A program made the translations under genes and the position numbers. DNA of 64,000 nucleotides from Sepiola atlantica (lineage: Eukaryota; Mollusca; Cephalopoda; Sepiida; Sepiolidae), in the NCBI GenBank assembly GCA_963556195.1, contig OY744520.1:150454107-150518106 (forward strand), read 5' to 3'. The notes beneath the pieces were generated by a model, which worked only from the letters and a program-made list of their open reading frames with translations, searched no databases and was not told where the DNA came from. Below are positions 46,386 to 57,785 of this stretch, in pieces; positions within the stretch are counted from its first letter, which is position 1; each line of letters starts with the position of its first letter.

Positions 46386-47090
46386 TATATGATAATTTTA
46401 TTTACACAGACATGTACAAAATCTGCGATACTGGCATGTCGATGTTATCGATCAACAGTTACTATAAACTGAGATCTCATCAGGCAGAGTTAGAATCCGA
46501 TCTTAACCTCAGATCATATTTGGAGAGAATGAAGTGGAGGGATAGAGAAAGAGAAGAAGAAGGAAAGAAATTTAACATTTCAAAAATTAAGTCCGTTAAA
46601 AAATTAAAAATTAAAAATTAAAAAATCTAAAAAACAAAAACAAAAAACAAAAAATCTAAAATCTAGAATCTGAAACAAACAGGGCAAATAAATAAATAAA
46701 TAAATAAATAAATAAGAATATAAGGTGGAAAGAAGAACAAATAATGATGAGGGGAGAGGTGGTGGGAAGGTAGACACATAGAGGAAAAGAAGGAGAAAGA
46801 GAGGGCGTCTGTTGATTCAGATCGAGAGGGAAGGAGGGGGGGGGGGTAGACATGCACGAATCAAGTGTCAAAAAACCGTCGAGTTTATAAATGTATTTTT
46901 TCAAGGGAACTGTAATATTGTGTATATGTGTGTATGCGTGCGGGCAAACCGGTCAGATGCGTCTGATTGTTGTGGTGGTGGGGCGGTGATCAAATGTGTC
47001 GCGATTCTGGGTTTACATTGTCTTTATAATTTGTCTGGAGTTAATTTGCTTACTATGAATAAATAAATATATTCGTTAAATATAACAGGA

Positions 47091-47162
<72 letters not shown>

Positions 47163-47274
47163 GATACCCCTAATAATTGAGGTAAAATAATTAAAATAAT
47201 AAATTAATGATAATAAAAAAATGATAATAAAAGTACTAAAACAAATACTAAAAAATATAACTAAAGAATAAACA
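46386..47274. repeat. PLE-flanking direct repeat, copy B
   Basis: Near-identical partner of 41797-42650 (see there). It has an extra segment of about 48 bp (atgatgaggggagaggtggt and flanks, near 46745), an (AAAT)n at 46687-46715, poly-G near 46838, and (AAT)n at 47092-47161. On the reverse strand it lies immediately 5' of the PLE coding region, where a pseudo-LTR would be expected. The identity of A and B implies recent origin or gene conversion. Confidence 0.85.
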
Positions 47275-47450
47275 ATGTCATTTTGTATTCCAATGACCAG
47301 ATCTTTATTCATATTTTTACTTCCGAAATAACAAAAAATCGTTATTAGTTAAATTTCCACTGTGGTCTATTTATTCTTTCTGTATTGTATTATGCTGATC
47401 ATATTTATTTACCTGTATGTGGTATCTTGTATTCTGTTACTTCAATTGAG

Positions 47451-47685
47451 AAAGTCCGACATTCGCATGATGGGGGCCAGGTCAGCAATGCTGGCTACTA
47501 AAAGAACCCTGTTAGCTATTAAGTTTAACTTTTTTCTGACCCACGGATTTTTGTATTTTTTCTGTGTCATTAGTTTTTCATGGTTTAGTTTGATCATGTT
47601 GCCACACAAAACCCAGGCTTATTTTTCGTGTGGTCCTGTCAAAATAACTATAAATGTTCACAATTACACCAATTGTGGATTTTAA
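47451..47685 (+). CDS. Candidate terminal exon with a membrane segment
   Basis: After a pyrimidine-rich tract and AG (ttctgttacttcaattgAG, ending 47450) a frame runs 78 codons to TAA 47683-47685. A polyadenylation signal aataaa sits 9 bases further at 47694-47699. The product has a basic start (RKSDIRMMGARSAML), one hydrophobic segment (FLYFFCVISFSWFSLIML), then YFSCGPVKITINVHNYTNCG. The hydrophobic segment followed by a Cys-Gly-Pro motif faintly recalls the TM-CGPF region of TMC channels, but other TMC hallmarks are absent and I do not claim homology. The frame is open for a further 30 codons upstream, so an unspliced ATG start at 47362 is also possible. Confidence 0.3.
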
Positions 47686-47806
47686 GTATTTACAATAAAG
47701 AATGTTTAGCAGTATTTGTTTAAACAGCCTTTAAAACGGAAAACCACATGTTTCTGGAGGTATATACACATGTAGTTATGACATAGACTTTTTAATACCT
47801 TGTATC

Positions 47807-47847
47807 TCTCTCCCTCTCTCTAGCTTACTCTTCTCTCTCTCTCTCTT

Positions 47848-47932
<85 letters not shown>
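47807..47932. repeat. (CT)n then (TA)n microsatellite
   Basis: CT-rich run followed by about 40 TA units. Confidence 0.95.
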
Positions 47933-47934
<2 letters not shown>

Positions 47935-50900
47935 CTTAATGGATCACATTGTATGCCGAATCCACCATTGAACGAATACTCAAAATATTGAGCATAATGT
48001 GTACAAACATGCATACCCACATCTCCACATAATGCGTTTTAAGCAAACATGAGTTAGCTTTAACCAGCAATTCATAAATATAATTTTCTAATTCATACGT
48101 AAATATCTATGAATTAAAATTAACACTATTTTACACCCTTACCGTGAAAATAATATCAAACATAATTGTGAAGAATTACTGATGCAAAATATTCGAAATT
48201 ATTTTTGTTTGTTTTTTATATATTGTTTTAAAGCAAACATAGTATTAATCACATTGTTACCCTATACATTTATACATTTATAAATCTTAGAATGATCAAC
48301 ACGGTATACATTTCAAATGACAGTATGTAACAACCGTGAAGGCAATATCAAACAGTAATGTTTACTGTTGTGGATCCAAATTGGGACGAATTACAGAAAC
48401 CTAACTAATATGGTTACCCTGGTCTGCTCATAGAGGTACACCGTGAATGTTTGCAATTTTTTGATGTAAAAATTAAAGTATATTTATTATAACAAATTGT
48501 ATCCAGGTAAAATGATTGAGTCGTGCAAAACCTCTCATGAAAGACCCCTGTCATTAGCGTATTAACATATCATTACACGTAATAGTTATAATATACTCAA
48601 ACAACATATTCGTATATGCCTCAAAACATATTGTAAGAAGTGCATACAAGTTGGCATAAAGAAGGCGAATATCTCATAGTGATTATGATTATACCACTTA
48701 AATTGTACATAAAATACTAGTAATACTAGTATTCACTTAGTGTTTGAACACTGTTGGACATGATTAAAGAATGCGCCAGTGTGATGCTATGTGGGTGTGT
48801 TATGGAATGGTTGAGAAGCAATAGTAACAAGTGATGTTTCTACTAATAACACTTATGAACGTTTGAGAACTCCGAAACTATTGATAGAATTACACAAGAT
48901 TTGACATACATAGCTTTTATTATACCGAATACCATGAAAGTATACACGCTTATCATTCTGTCTAAGTAGAGTTCTAACAGCTCTCCACCAGAGCTGACCT
49001 AACAACCATCTTTAGCAACATTTATTTTAGTAATACCATGATATGTATTAATAAAACATTCTTAATTAATCAGAAAATCTTTAAGTAATTCGCAAGTCAA
49101 ATTAAATAATTGCTTAATAAAAAATAATGAACGGTTATCTGGCAAACATTCACAGCCTCGCATGTGACGCCCTCTACTCGTATATAAAGGTCACAGAGCA
49201 GTTACGTTTCCATAATTTTTCCCATGAATTATAATGCGCTGGGCTCCACAACATTAAACATGACCTTATGTTACATATTGTTTTTACGGAGAGGTTGTTA
49301 GACACTGTCTTTATGTCGCGCTCCACTAGATCCGTAACATGAATTATAAGTAATCGCTTTGTATTCCGTTATCAGTGATAAATCTAAAGACGCCTTACGT
49401 TTGCGATCAGCCGCTGGGCCCTATCTAGTAATTTCACGAGACAATGACTAGACTAGCGGTTTCATGGTTGTCTTATATTACTATCTCGTTCGTTTTATAT
49501 GTCTGCAGAAAATTGACCCGAAACAGATCAACTGTATATGATTGAGCTCACATATCCGAAGTTATGGGCTTATAAATAATTATGTAAAAACGCTAAATGG
49601 GTTATAATGATGTCTTAACGTGTTTGCAATTTTCTCAGGAATTGGGAATCAGTACAATTATGTGTCTTATATACAAGTGTTTAAATCTGATGGCTACAAC
49701 GTGATCATTGTTAAATAGGATATAAATAAACACGTGCATAAATCGTTATCATAAGTCATCAAATTGTATTTATTACATTTGTTATTTCTAATTTTTATAA
49801 TATCCATAATCAATTAACTGACAATCCATGCATCTCGGTAACTCATTTCCATGAGTGGATTTTTACCTTGATAAGTGGTGACTCGTTACTACAAAAAAAA
49901 ATAAGAACACAGGAACATAATGCTGCTATAAGACTGCATACCTTCGTCTGACAACCTAAGGAGTAGCCAAAGTTTTACCTATGCCTTATCTCTTTATAGT
50001 GTATGACGTATTGCCGAACGTATGCCATGAAAGCGTTTGTGACACAAAAAGTATTAATCTGATCAGGCTTAAATTTAGTATTATCGTAACTGTTATAAAA
50101 GAACATCAGATCCATAGATTTTTTTAAAAAGTTCGACCATTACCAAGATTTCCACGGCCAAGACTAAATGTTAAGGTTAATGTTATAGTAAATGCAAAAC
50201 GGCATTGACTACAATATGGGCCAGGTATCGAGTCTCTATCATGAGCAAACTCACACTTATCGCTAAAATTGTGAGGTTCACCTTATTCCTGAGCTTTGCA
50301 CTATTATTGGATCTATATATCCAAAGATTACATCTGTTCTAAGTGATACTATACCTGATATTTTTACCGTTTTGTGATGATTGGTCAAGAGATGTCATGG
50401 CATGGCTGTACAAAAACTAACAAAGCGACAAATCAACAAACTCAACCAAAAACATAACCTCCCTGGAGGAAGTAATAAATACTATAATGTGGCAATTTGT
50501 GTCAAAAACTGCTTACATAATTAAAGTCCTTGGCTAAGAAAAGTGTACATTTTGTCTCGCTAATGTCCTACCTTTGTCTCTAAAATTAATCAAAACCTTT
50601 TCAAACATCTAGAATCAATCTTAGTATAGACAATTTAAAAATGTTTATCTCACAATAAAATCTGGCGTCCATTTTTTCCGTGTGGAATTTTATTTGAATT
50701 TCCCATTCTAGGTAAAATGGATGGATATAATTTCCTTACAATCGTCTGTAGAGGTAGAGGATCATTACTACCCAAGGCGTGTATCTTACAGCCTTACAAT
50801 TGTTAGCGAGCACACCAACAATATGATTTAGGGCACGTTTTCTAGATCATTGCAAGAAGCATTTGATAACATTACATGATTTGATCAACAAAAACAACAC

Positions 50901-51590
50901 TGCATATAGAGGGCGCAAATAGTTAGCCAAGGTTCGAATTAGTTCAGCGAGTCACGTGTAAAAATAATGATCTTGCTAAATTCAAGTAATAGTTGGTGTC
51001 AGACAGTAGTATTATAAAGATGCAACTCTACCCATGGAGAAAGACAATATTTACAGAATGTTCCAAGGGGTCCTTTTTGCGACAAAAAGCTGATCGTGGA
51101 AATTGTCTAAAGTATAAATAAATAATTGTAAGCCTCAGAATATTCCGTCGTTTCTCGTCAAGTACATTTTAGAGCAACACCAACTAAAATGTTAAGATGG
51201 CTACGCTACACATATGAGTCCAAATAACAGCCATTAGACTTTCGAAAACGAATATCTTTCGTCGACGAACTGTATCAGGTGTGTCTCGTCATATTCGTTT
51301 GATTTTTGAAAACCGTTAACTTGAATTAACTCCAGACAAAGCACATTGCCACTAAGATGTAAGTGGCAACTGGGCTATTAAAGATTAAGGGGCATAAATT
51401 ATAGGAGGTATCATATGTGAGGAGTTGTGCAGCGAGATATTTTGTCAAATTACATTTCAGTTCCTACATGTCGGTAGAGTTAGAGAAACAGAGAGTAGGG
51501 AGGGAGCTTGAGGAAAGAAACTATTAGAGTAGAAAGTCCTCGGGGATCTGAGGGCCTACACAGTGTATTGATGGGATCTAACTGCCTGTT
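47933..51590. other. Non-coding DNA almost free of repeats
   Basis: 3.6 kb with no microsatellite over 20 bp, no recognised transposon and no frame long enough to be listed as a candidate. A TATA-like tatataaagg lies near 49180. It is unusual in this window for the absence of repeats. Confidence 0.4.
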
Positions 51591-51607
51591 GAGTTATTCT
51601 GGTGTAT

Positions 51608-52175
51608 TTACTTCGAGGGGCACAAGTGCAGCCATATATGCAACATTGTGGCGATGGAACAGGGGCTACAGATTGTAGATAGTGTGAGGCCTATTAGATA
51701 AGCGACTCTTTTTTGGGGCCCTGTCTTATAGGAAGGGACTAGTGGATTGTGCACCAGCCCAGATGTCACACCAATAATCCATGCATGGGTGGATGGTGGT
51801 TTTTGTAGAGATATAGAATATTCGCAGAGGTGAGGATTTTTTCTAGCACTGTAGAGAGAGCACACTTTCCTTGCAGCAGCCTTGGCAGCGTCTTCTATGT
51901 ATTTGTTCCAATTCATGTTACCTGTGAATGTTAGGCTGATGAGTTTGAACGTTGGAGTCTCAGGTAGGGTGTTATTAGCAATGATAAGTTGTGATTGATA
52001 AGGCTTCTTGTAGTAGTTAACAGAAAGGAGCTTTAACTTTGTGACATCAAGTGTTAGCATCCATTTATGCCCCCATTTAACTACAAACGCGAGGTATTTT
52101 TCTAAGGATTCCTCCATTGCCTTGGAGATGTGCACTACTGTTTTCCCCTACATGTTGAGATTAGAACGTTTATCT
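51608..52175 (-). pseudogene. LINE fragment, same family as 37.9-40.7 kb
   Basis: The reverse-strand frame (open from about 52135 to 51608) reads HISKAMEESLEKYLAF, VKWGHKWMLTLDVTKLKLLS, FTGNMNWNKYIEDAAKAAAR and VCSLYSARK. These parallel the C-terminal region of the 37.9-kb LINE (SLENDLQAVVDWGHKWLV, NINWNKYIEDIVKAAAKK, VDSLYRASK). After that it shifts frame (a GVTSGLVHNPLVPS shadow of the AGASS region). It starts just after the RT motif C position, so it is 5'-truncated, as usual for LINE insertions. Open over 175 codons despite frame drift. Confidence 0.8.
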
Positions 52176-53046
52176 CAAGATATTTCAAACCATTTCACTC
52201 TGCAGCCTCGATCATTGTCGATCTTCGCTGAGAAGTAACGAGCTTACTTCAGTTACGATACAAACATGTCAACCCGGTATATTGACAATTAAAAATCTAG
52301 CCCGCCAGCCGATAACAACCATGTTCCTCCCAGAGCGCCAGCGGTTGTGTGGTCTGGCAAGAGACTCATTTAGATGGAGTCAGCGCGTGTTATAAAAAGC
52401 GAATTAGGTTGTCCATCAACTAATTTGAACTCCGCCCTAAAAGTCCTGTAACACGTATTTTGCGTAACCTCTTTCCTTTTAATTCTTTTAAACATCGCTT
52501 CTCCTATCAACAACGACAACAACAAAGCCATCCGTTCTCTCCCAACACTACTTATTTTCCCAATGTAGGAACTTTGTCATTCATATTGACTCCGACACAG
52601 CAAACACCATACCTTTTTCCACTCTCGCTACCCTTAATGGCCAGGATTCAGAATCTTTAGAATTTCATTGTCATGAGAGAACAAATGTTTAGTTGATGTT
52701 TCTTTTAACATTCACAAAGCAACGTGTCACATCTGTTATGGAGCATTATTGATCCCTTTATATTCGAGCTTAGCGTTAGGACCGTCGTCCAAAGAATGGA
52801 AGACGATGGTTATTGTTTGATTATTGTTTTCTTTGTGCTTTCGTTTTGCCTGGGATGGGGCGTGGTATTCAGCGTATGTGTCTGCGTGTGTTTACTAGTC
52901 TGTGTGTGTGCGTGTAGTTGTTTCTTTTCATTTTATTGTTTGAACACGTGAGAGCGTTTCTTTTGACTGATCATCATTTGAATTTAGTCAGTTTCCCATT
53001 ATAAAACGAAGTCCTTCTCTTCCCGATTCTTTTAAAACTCAAGTTG

Positions 53047-53048
<2 letters not shown>
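52176..53048. other. Non-coding DNA
   Basis: It contains a TG-rich patch (52875-52920). No gene recognised. Confidence 0.4.
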
Positions 53049-53118
<70 letters not shown>

Positions 53119-53138
53119 GTTATTATCATATGAAGTCA
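53049..53138. repeat. (ATT)n microsatellite
   Basis: About 25 ATT units ending ttgttattatc. Confidence 0.95.
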
Positions 53139-53749
53139 CTCCTATTACTTTATGCAGGACACATACTTACATGCCCACTCTTATTTTCTTTTTGCGAGAA
53201 GAATACATTTCTCTGTCTAAAATATGGAAATATCTTGTGTCAGACTTTAAGGTAATAGAAGTGCATCGAGGAAAAACAACTGATTCTAAAGAAAACATCT
53301 AAAAATATATCGTCACAGGACATTAAAAGTTGTCAAAGTACTGGAGAAGGCATTATTTATATAATTAATAGAGCATGCAACGACGTGGCATAACCCAAAC
53401 AGTGACTGACGGATCCAAATTTCCTCACACTGTTTGCCTTGCAATAAATTGAATATATCGGCCATAAAACGTATGAAGATACTCGGTAAACCTTTACTTC
53501 GTAAAAGTTCAAACACAGCTAATAAAATCATAATGTAATTTAAAGGTTGATTCATCTGATAACTTTGTTAATTTACAATCGTGTATCTGCCACCTTCTCA
53601 TCAAAACTCTGTAACAAACGCATTATTTGAGTTTTAATAGTTTATACACACTTATAATAGGGACACCTAATTAAAAAAAGACAGCTTTTATTCTGCTGAT
53701 AATAAACAAGGTGTCATTGATTACTCACTGACAAAAACTAGCGTTTTTT
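53139..53749. other. Non-coding DNA
   Basis: Short frames at 53117-53302 (+) and 53313-53555 (-) have no recognised domain. Confidence 0.35.
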
Positions 53750-54440
53750 TTCTAGAGTATAAGTGGCAGCAAGTACCCAGAGACGACCACTCTCTCAGCT
53801 TAATTCGGTAACAGTTGCAATTTATTTTGCGTTATTGCAACAGTCGTCAAGCAATTTCCGGGTGACGCTTACCGTTGGTTTTCTCTGGAATTTTAATGAC
53901 AATAAGCCTACCCAAAGTTCCAGTGGACGTGTGATTGGTGATTTCCTTTCTCGCTCTATCAACCCTTATGAGCTTTCATTGTCATTTTGTGTGGTAATAG
54001 CCGAGGCTCGTGCCATAACATGTCATATTATTATTATTATGATTATTATTTCTGTTCACTAGGAATTCTCATACAAGTCATCGTAAGTGATTGCTCACCG
54101 ACAACACCCAGTGGGATCCTCTGAAGTCTAAGTGACAACAAGTCTCCCCAGATTTCAAGTACTTTCCACGTTATTTCGATCACCACCGCAAACGACATTG
54201 CGGTATCGCTACAGCCGCCTACCATTGATTTCTCGCTGGCAACGATGATTGGTCTCCCCTGGTATTAGGGTGACAATAAGCCTCCCTAAGGTCCCAGCAC
54301 TATCCAAACTCATCCAGTCGATGTCTGGTTACTGCTGTTCTTTCTAGGTATTCCCATTCTCCTCTTTACCCTCTATGACTATTTTGTGTTGTATAAGCCG
54401 AGGCCGGTGCCACAGTTTCCTGGCGGGGGAGTTTATGATA
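53750..54440. repeat. Diverged two-unit tandem repeat, about 340-370 bp
   Basis: Unit 1 (about 53755-54055) and unit 2 (about 54110-54430) share gtggcagcaagtacccag/gtgacaacaagtctccccag, an aatgacaataagcctaccc / ggtgacaataagcctccct block, the following -aa-gttccag / aaggtcccag, ttttgtgt-gt-ta and agccgaggctcgtgccata / agccgaggccggtgccaca. Weaker matches to the same theme (ggcaataagcct, gaggcaatctctccagat) appear near 57465 and 57850, so the family is dispersed. Confidence 0.6.
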
Positions 54441-54589
54441 TTTCTTGCAGTTTATGTTCCTTTGTTCGTTCTTTGGATTCATGTGGTTGTGTTCATCCTG
54501 GAGTTTTGTTTTCTTTCTATTGTAACTTCCATGTGACCGGTTACCATTCGTAGATTGGTTTCCGCCTACGATGATTTACCTTGCGATTG

Positions 54590-56405
54590 TAACTGTTTTA
54601 AATAATTGCCGTCCTTTGCATTGTCTCAGTACTCCCTTTCATCCCAATTTATTCTAGTCATTTCTCCAGGTGTTTGGTGACTGTTCCTAGTACTCCTATG
54701 ATTATCGGTATTATATTGACGTTCTTTATGCTCCATATTCCTTTCAGTTATCTGACAAGTTCCGTGCATTTGCTTCGTTTTTTCGACTCCTTGATCTTCG
54801 CTCAGTAGATGCTGGAATGGCAAAGTCCACAATTGGGCAGGATTTTTATTTCCTGTCGATTATTATGGCATCCGATCTCCTTGCTTTTATGAATATATGT
54901 TTGTACATCCATATACCCTTGTATTGTTGTGTTTTTCGTTTTCCAGTAGTGGCACATGCAAATATTTGTACCATTTGTCCGTGTGTTCGAAATGCAATCG
55001 TTTTCACATGTCCCAGTGTGCTGCTTTCCCCACACAGTCATGTCTGTTTATGTGTTATTTTGGGGCTACTTTGCTGAATTCAATTATTATATGATTTACT
55101 GTTTCGTGTCGTTGTCCACACATCTTGCATTTTATGTTTTCCTGGGTTTTATCTAGGTTAGCTTTAATGTATTAAGTCCTAACCGCATTGTTCTGTGCAG
55201 CTGCCGATAAAGATACCGTTTCTCTGTGCAAGTGTCCTTTTCTTAGCCATGCATATCTATTTCTGTTGTTTTCTTCTTTAGCCAGTCTTATAGAGCGTCC
55301 ATGCAGTTGTGTTTTCCCCCACTTTTCTGTTCTTGTCTTTTAAATTTCTGATGTCTGGGCTTTTTGAGATTTTCGTTGGGACGGTATCTCTTGCTCTGGT
55401 GATTAGCATTTCTGTGTTCTAGGTTATGTATTTCTTCAGCTCTTTTGTGTGGTTTCCACATAATCTTCAATACTTACCAGTTTTCTTAACTCTTCGTTTA
55501 TGTTCATGTAAAGTATGTCTGTATCGTCTTTTGTGTTTAGTTGTTCTGCGTGGTCATGAATTTTCTAGTTCTCTGGTCAAGGTGCCTGAGTTCTTCTTAC
55601 GTCTAGCCTATGAATGGTCCAGAGTATCTTATTAGTGATACTGCCCAGGTGTTCATTCTTTTTACTTGATTGCTGCTATATAATTTCGTTTCCAAGAGTG
55701 TTCTTGTTCTTCGCAAATATTCTCTTCCAATCTTCTTTTTAATTTATGTAGATTGGACGGTGTCTGCTTTCAGAACTCACAAATATTTATGCCTCTTTTA
55801 TTCGCCTAGCGTTCCCATTTCTTCCTGGTTGGGCAGTTTCATGCCCTCTGTCTTCTCCAGTGTTCCTTGGTAAATCTCTAGCAATGCACGCTTTTCCATT
55901 CCAGATTATAGTTTAATGTCCTCGCTGAAGATCATGATCGTATTTTTTTAGCTTTGCCAGTCCTTTTTTGTTTTTGATTTTAGTTATGTGTCAGTAAGTT
56001 TGTATCCGGCATCACATTTTCTGAGTATGTAGAGTGACATCATGGCTTTTTGAACAGTAATTCTGATAGGGAGTCTTCTTGGAAAATGCCTCTCTGTATT
56101 TTTATTGTAGTCAGGTGTTGTCGTTCAGTTGTCAGTTCTAGTCTCCATATTTCCATCGTTTTCTTAATAAGATTAATAATAGTGTCAGGTATCTTGTATA
56201 TTTTGAAGAATTCTATTATCCATGCTTGTGGGATTATGTCGTAAGCTTTCGCGTAGTCAATCCACGCCCTGGGTAAGGCTTTTTTCTGCTTTTTACCTCC
56301 TTCGGTATCTTTTCTATCGATGTATAGCAGATCTTGCGCCCCTCATTTCCATTTCCGGCATCGTTTTTGTTCTTTGGGGAGTAGTCCATGATTGTTCACG
56401 GATTG
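54590..56405 (-). pseudogene. R2/R4-like retrotransposon with restriction-like endonuclease, decayed
   Basis: On the reverse strand from 56405 the sequence reads NNHGLLPKEQKRCRKWK, a stop, then DLLYIDRKD, KKALPRAWIDYAKAYDIIP (RT motif A region, about 56290-56230) and IQRGIFQEDSLSELLF (motif B, about 56100-56050). Further on, in shifting frames, come CKMCGQRHETVNHII (Cys-His finger, about 55130-55085), DKWYKY and LLENEKHN, a REL-endonuclease-like ARRSDAIIID (about 54880-54850), and the C-terminal NIIPIIIGVLGTVTKHLEK (about 54715-54660). This order (RT, CCHC finger, PD-D type endonuclease) is that of R2/R4-group elements. Many stops and shifts are present. It is 5'-truncated at an (AAT)n array at 56411. 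Confidence 0.75.
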
Positions 56406-56409
56406 GTAG

Positions 56410-56410
<1 letters not shown>

Positions 56411-56480
<70 letters not shown>

Positions 56481-56625
56481 TAGTATTATTATTTTTTTAA
56501 ATTATTATAATTATTATTATTATTATTTATTTATTTTTAAATTTTAATTATCATTATTATCATTATTATACTTATTATTATCATTATTATTATAATCAGT
56601 ATTATTATTATTATTTACTTACTTA
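56411..56625. repeat. (AAT)n / (ATT)n imperfect inverted arrays
   Basis: (AAT)n at 56411-56480 switches to ATT-type repeats and degenerate tcattatta arrays to about 56625. The AAT and ATT halves could fold back. Confidence 0.9.
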
Positions 56626-57127
56626 TTTTGTTACTTATGCACTATGAGTTTTCAAATGAGTCATTTCCTGTGATCGCTGACTGACACAAAAATCAGGGGA
56701 GGTTCCCTGGAATTTGAAAGTCAACAATTCTTATCAGATTTCCAATAGTCGCTCCTTTTTTATCACAGTTTCAATCCAATTTTCCGTCTCTAAACTGTCC
56801 TTTACAATGGAGTGCTCGCATATACTCATCGACAGCATTTGTTTCTTTTCTTGTTTTGTATAATCATGCCTGGTCTTCTAACTTAGAAGCCTTTCTTATT
56901 TTATTGTCAGTGTTTCAGAAAATTGTATCCCGTTCATTAAAAAAATTCTTCATTTCATGTATGTTCCATATGTCTGTGTGTTTTGCCAATGTTTACTCGT
57001 TTGTACAGATCCCAGTGGACGACCTGCCCAAACAAGTTATGTTTTCTTCATATGTTTTTAAGACTGGCTTCCTGCAGTCACTTATGATGACGTTGACCTT
57101 TCCCCTTTTGGGTTAAAGAGACTACGC
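56626..57127. other. Non-coding DNA
   Basis: No domain in the frames present. Confidence 0.4.
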
Positions 57128-57176
<49 letters not shown>

Positions 57177-57198
57177 ACAATAATTATTAGTATTAATA

Positions 57199-57285
<87 letters not shown>

Positions 57286-57290
57286 ATATT
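57128..57290. repeat. Compound (ATT)n / (AGT)n microsatellite
   Basis: ATT array to 57235 (with a non-repeat interruption near 57175-57205) followed by about 17 AGT units. Confidence 0.95.
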
Positions 57291-57608
57291 GTACATTTTG
57301 ATTTCAAACTGATAAAATCCGATTGGCGCCCGCTGATGTAAAGGTTTTAATCAGTGTTCTTAGATACACTTTAATCTGATATATAATGATATTGTATGGA
57401 CTACTTGCACCGATATTAACTTGCCATTTATCCACGTAAACATCAGTGAATGTCCATGCAATCTGAATGGCAATAAGCCTACTGAATATGTTAGTACGTT
57501 TGCATCATTTTCAGTCGAAGCATGTAATGTACTATCCCTCCTGGGTCTTATTATACTTTTATACCCACAACATACATTTTTTTGGTGTCGACCGATGTTT
57601 TGCAAGAC

Positions 57609-57611
57609 TAC

Positions 57612-57648
<37 letters not shown>

Positions 57649-57750
57649 CTTGTTCTTGTTCTTGTTCTTGTTCTTGTTGTTCTTGTTGTTCCTGTTGTTG
57701 GTGGTGGGGTGGGAGTTGCGGGGGCATGTTGCTGTTCGTTTGACGGCCAC

Positions 57751-57782
<32 letters not shown>

Positions 57783-57785
57783 CAA
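57609..57785. repeat. Compound (GTT)n-(CTTGTT)n-(ACG)n repeat
   Basis: GTT units (57612-57648), then CTTGTT units to 57700, a G-rich link, and ACG units (57750-57782). All units are multiples of three, so long frames stay open on both strands (57360-57954), giving Val, Asn, Thr or Asp runs. The non-repetitive flanks of these frames show no domain, and I treat the frames as repeat-driven. Confidence 0.85.

Noticed and set aside
46470..46490. Reverse-strand cctgatgagatctcag in copies A and B, considered as a hammerhead ribozyme because PLE pLTRs can carry them
   Set aside because: No GAAA follows at the required position and no stem II/III pairing was found. Related arms at 26.0 and 26.1 kb do not keep the motif.
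49178..49215. tatataaagg considered as a TATA-box promoter
   Set aside because: TATA-like strings are expected often in such AT-rich DNA, and no coding frame or transcript evidence lies downstream.
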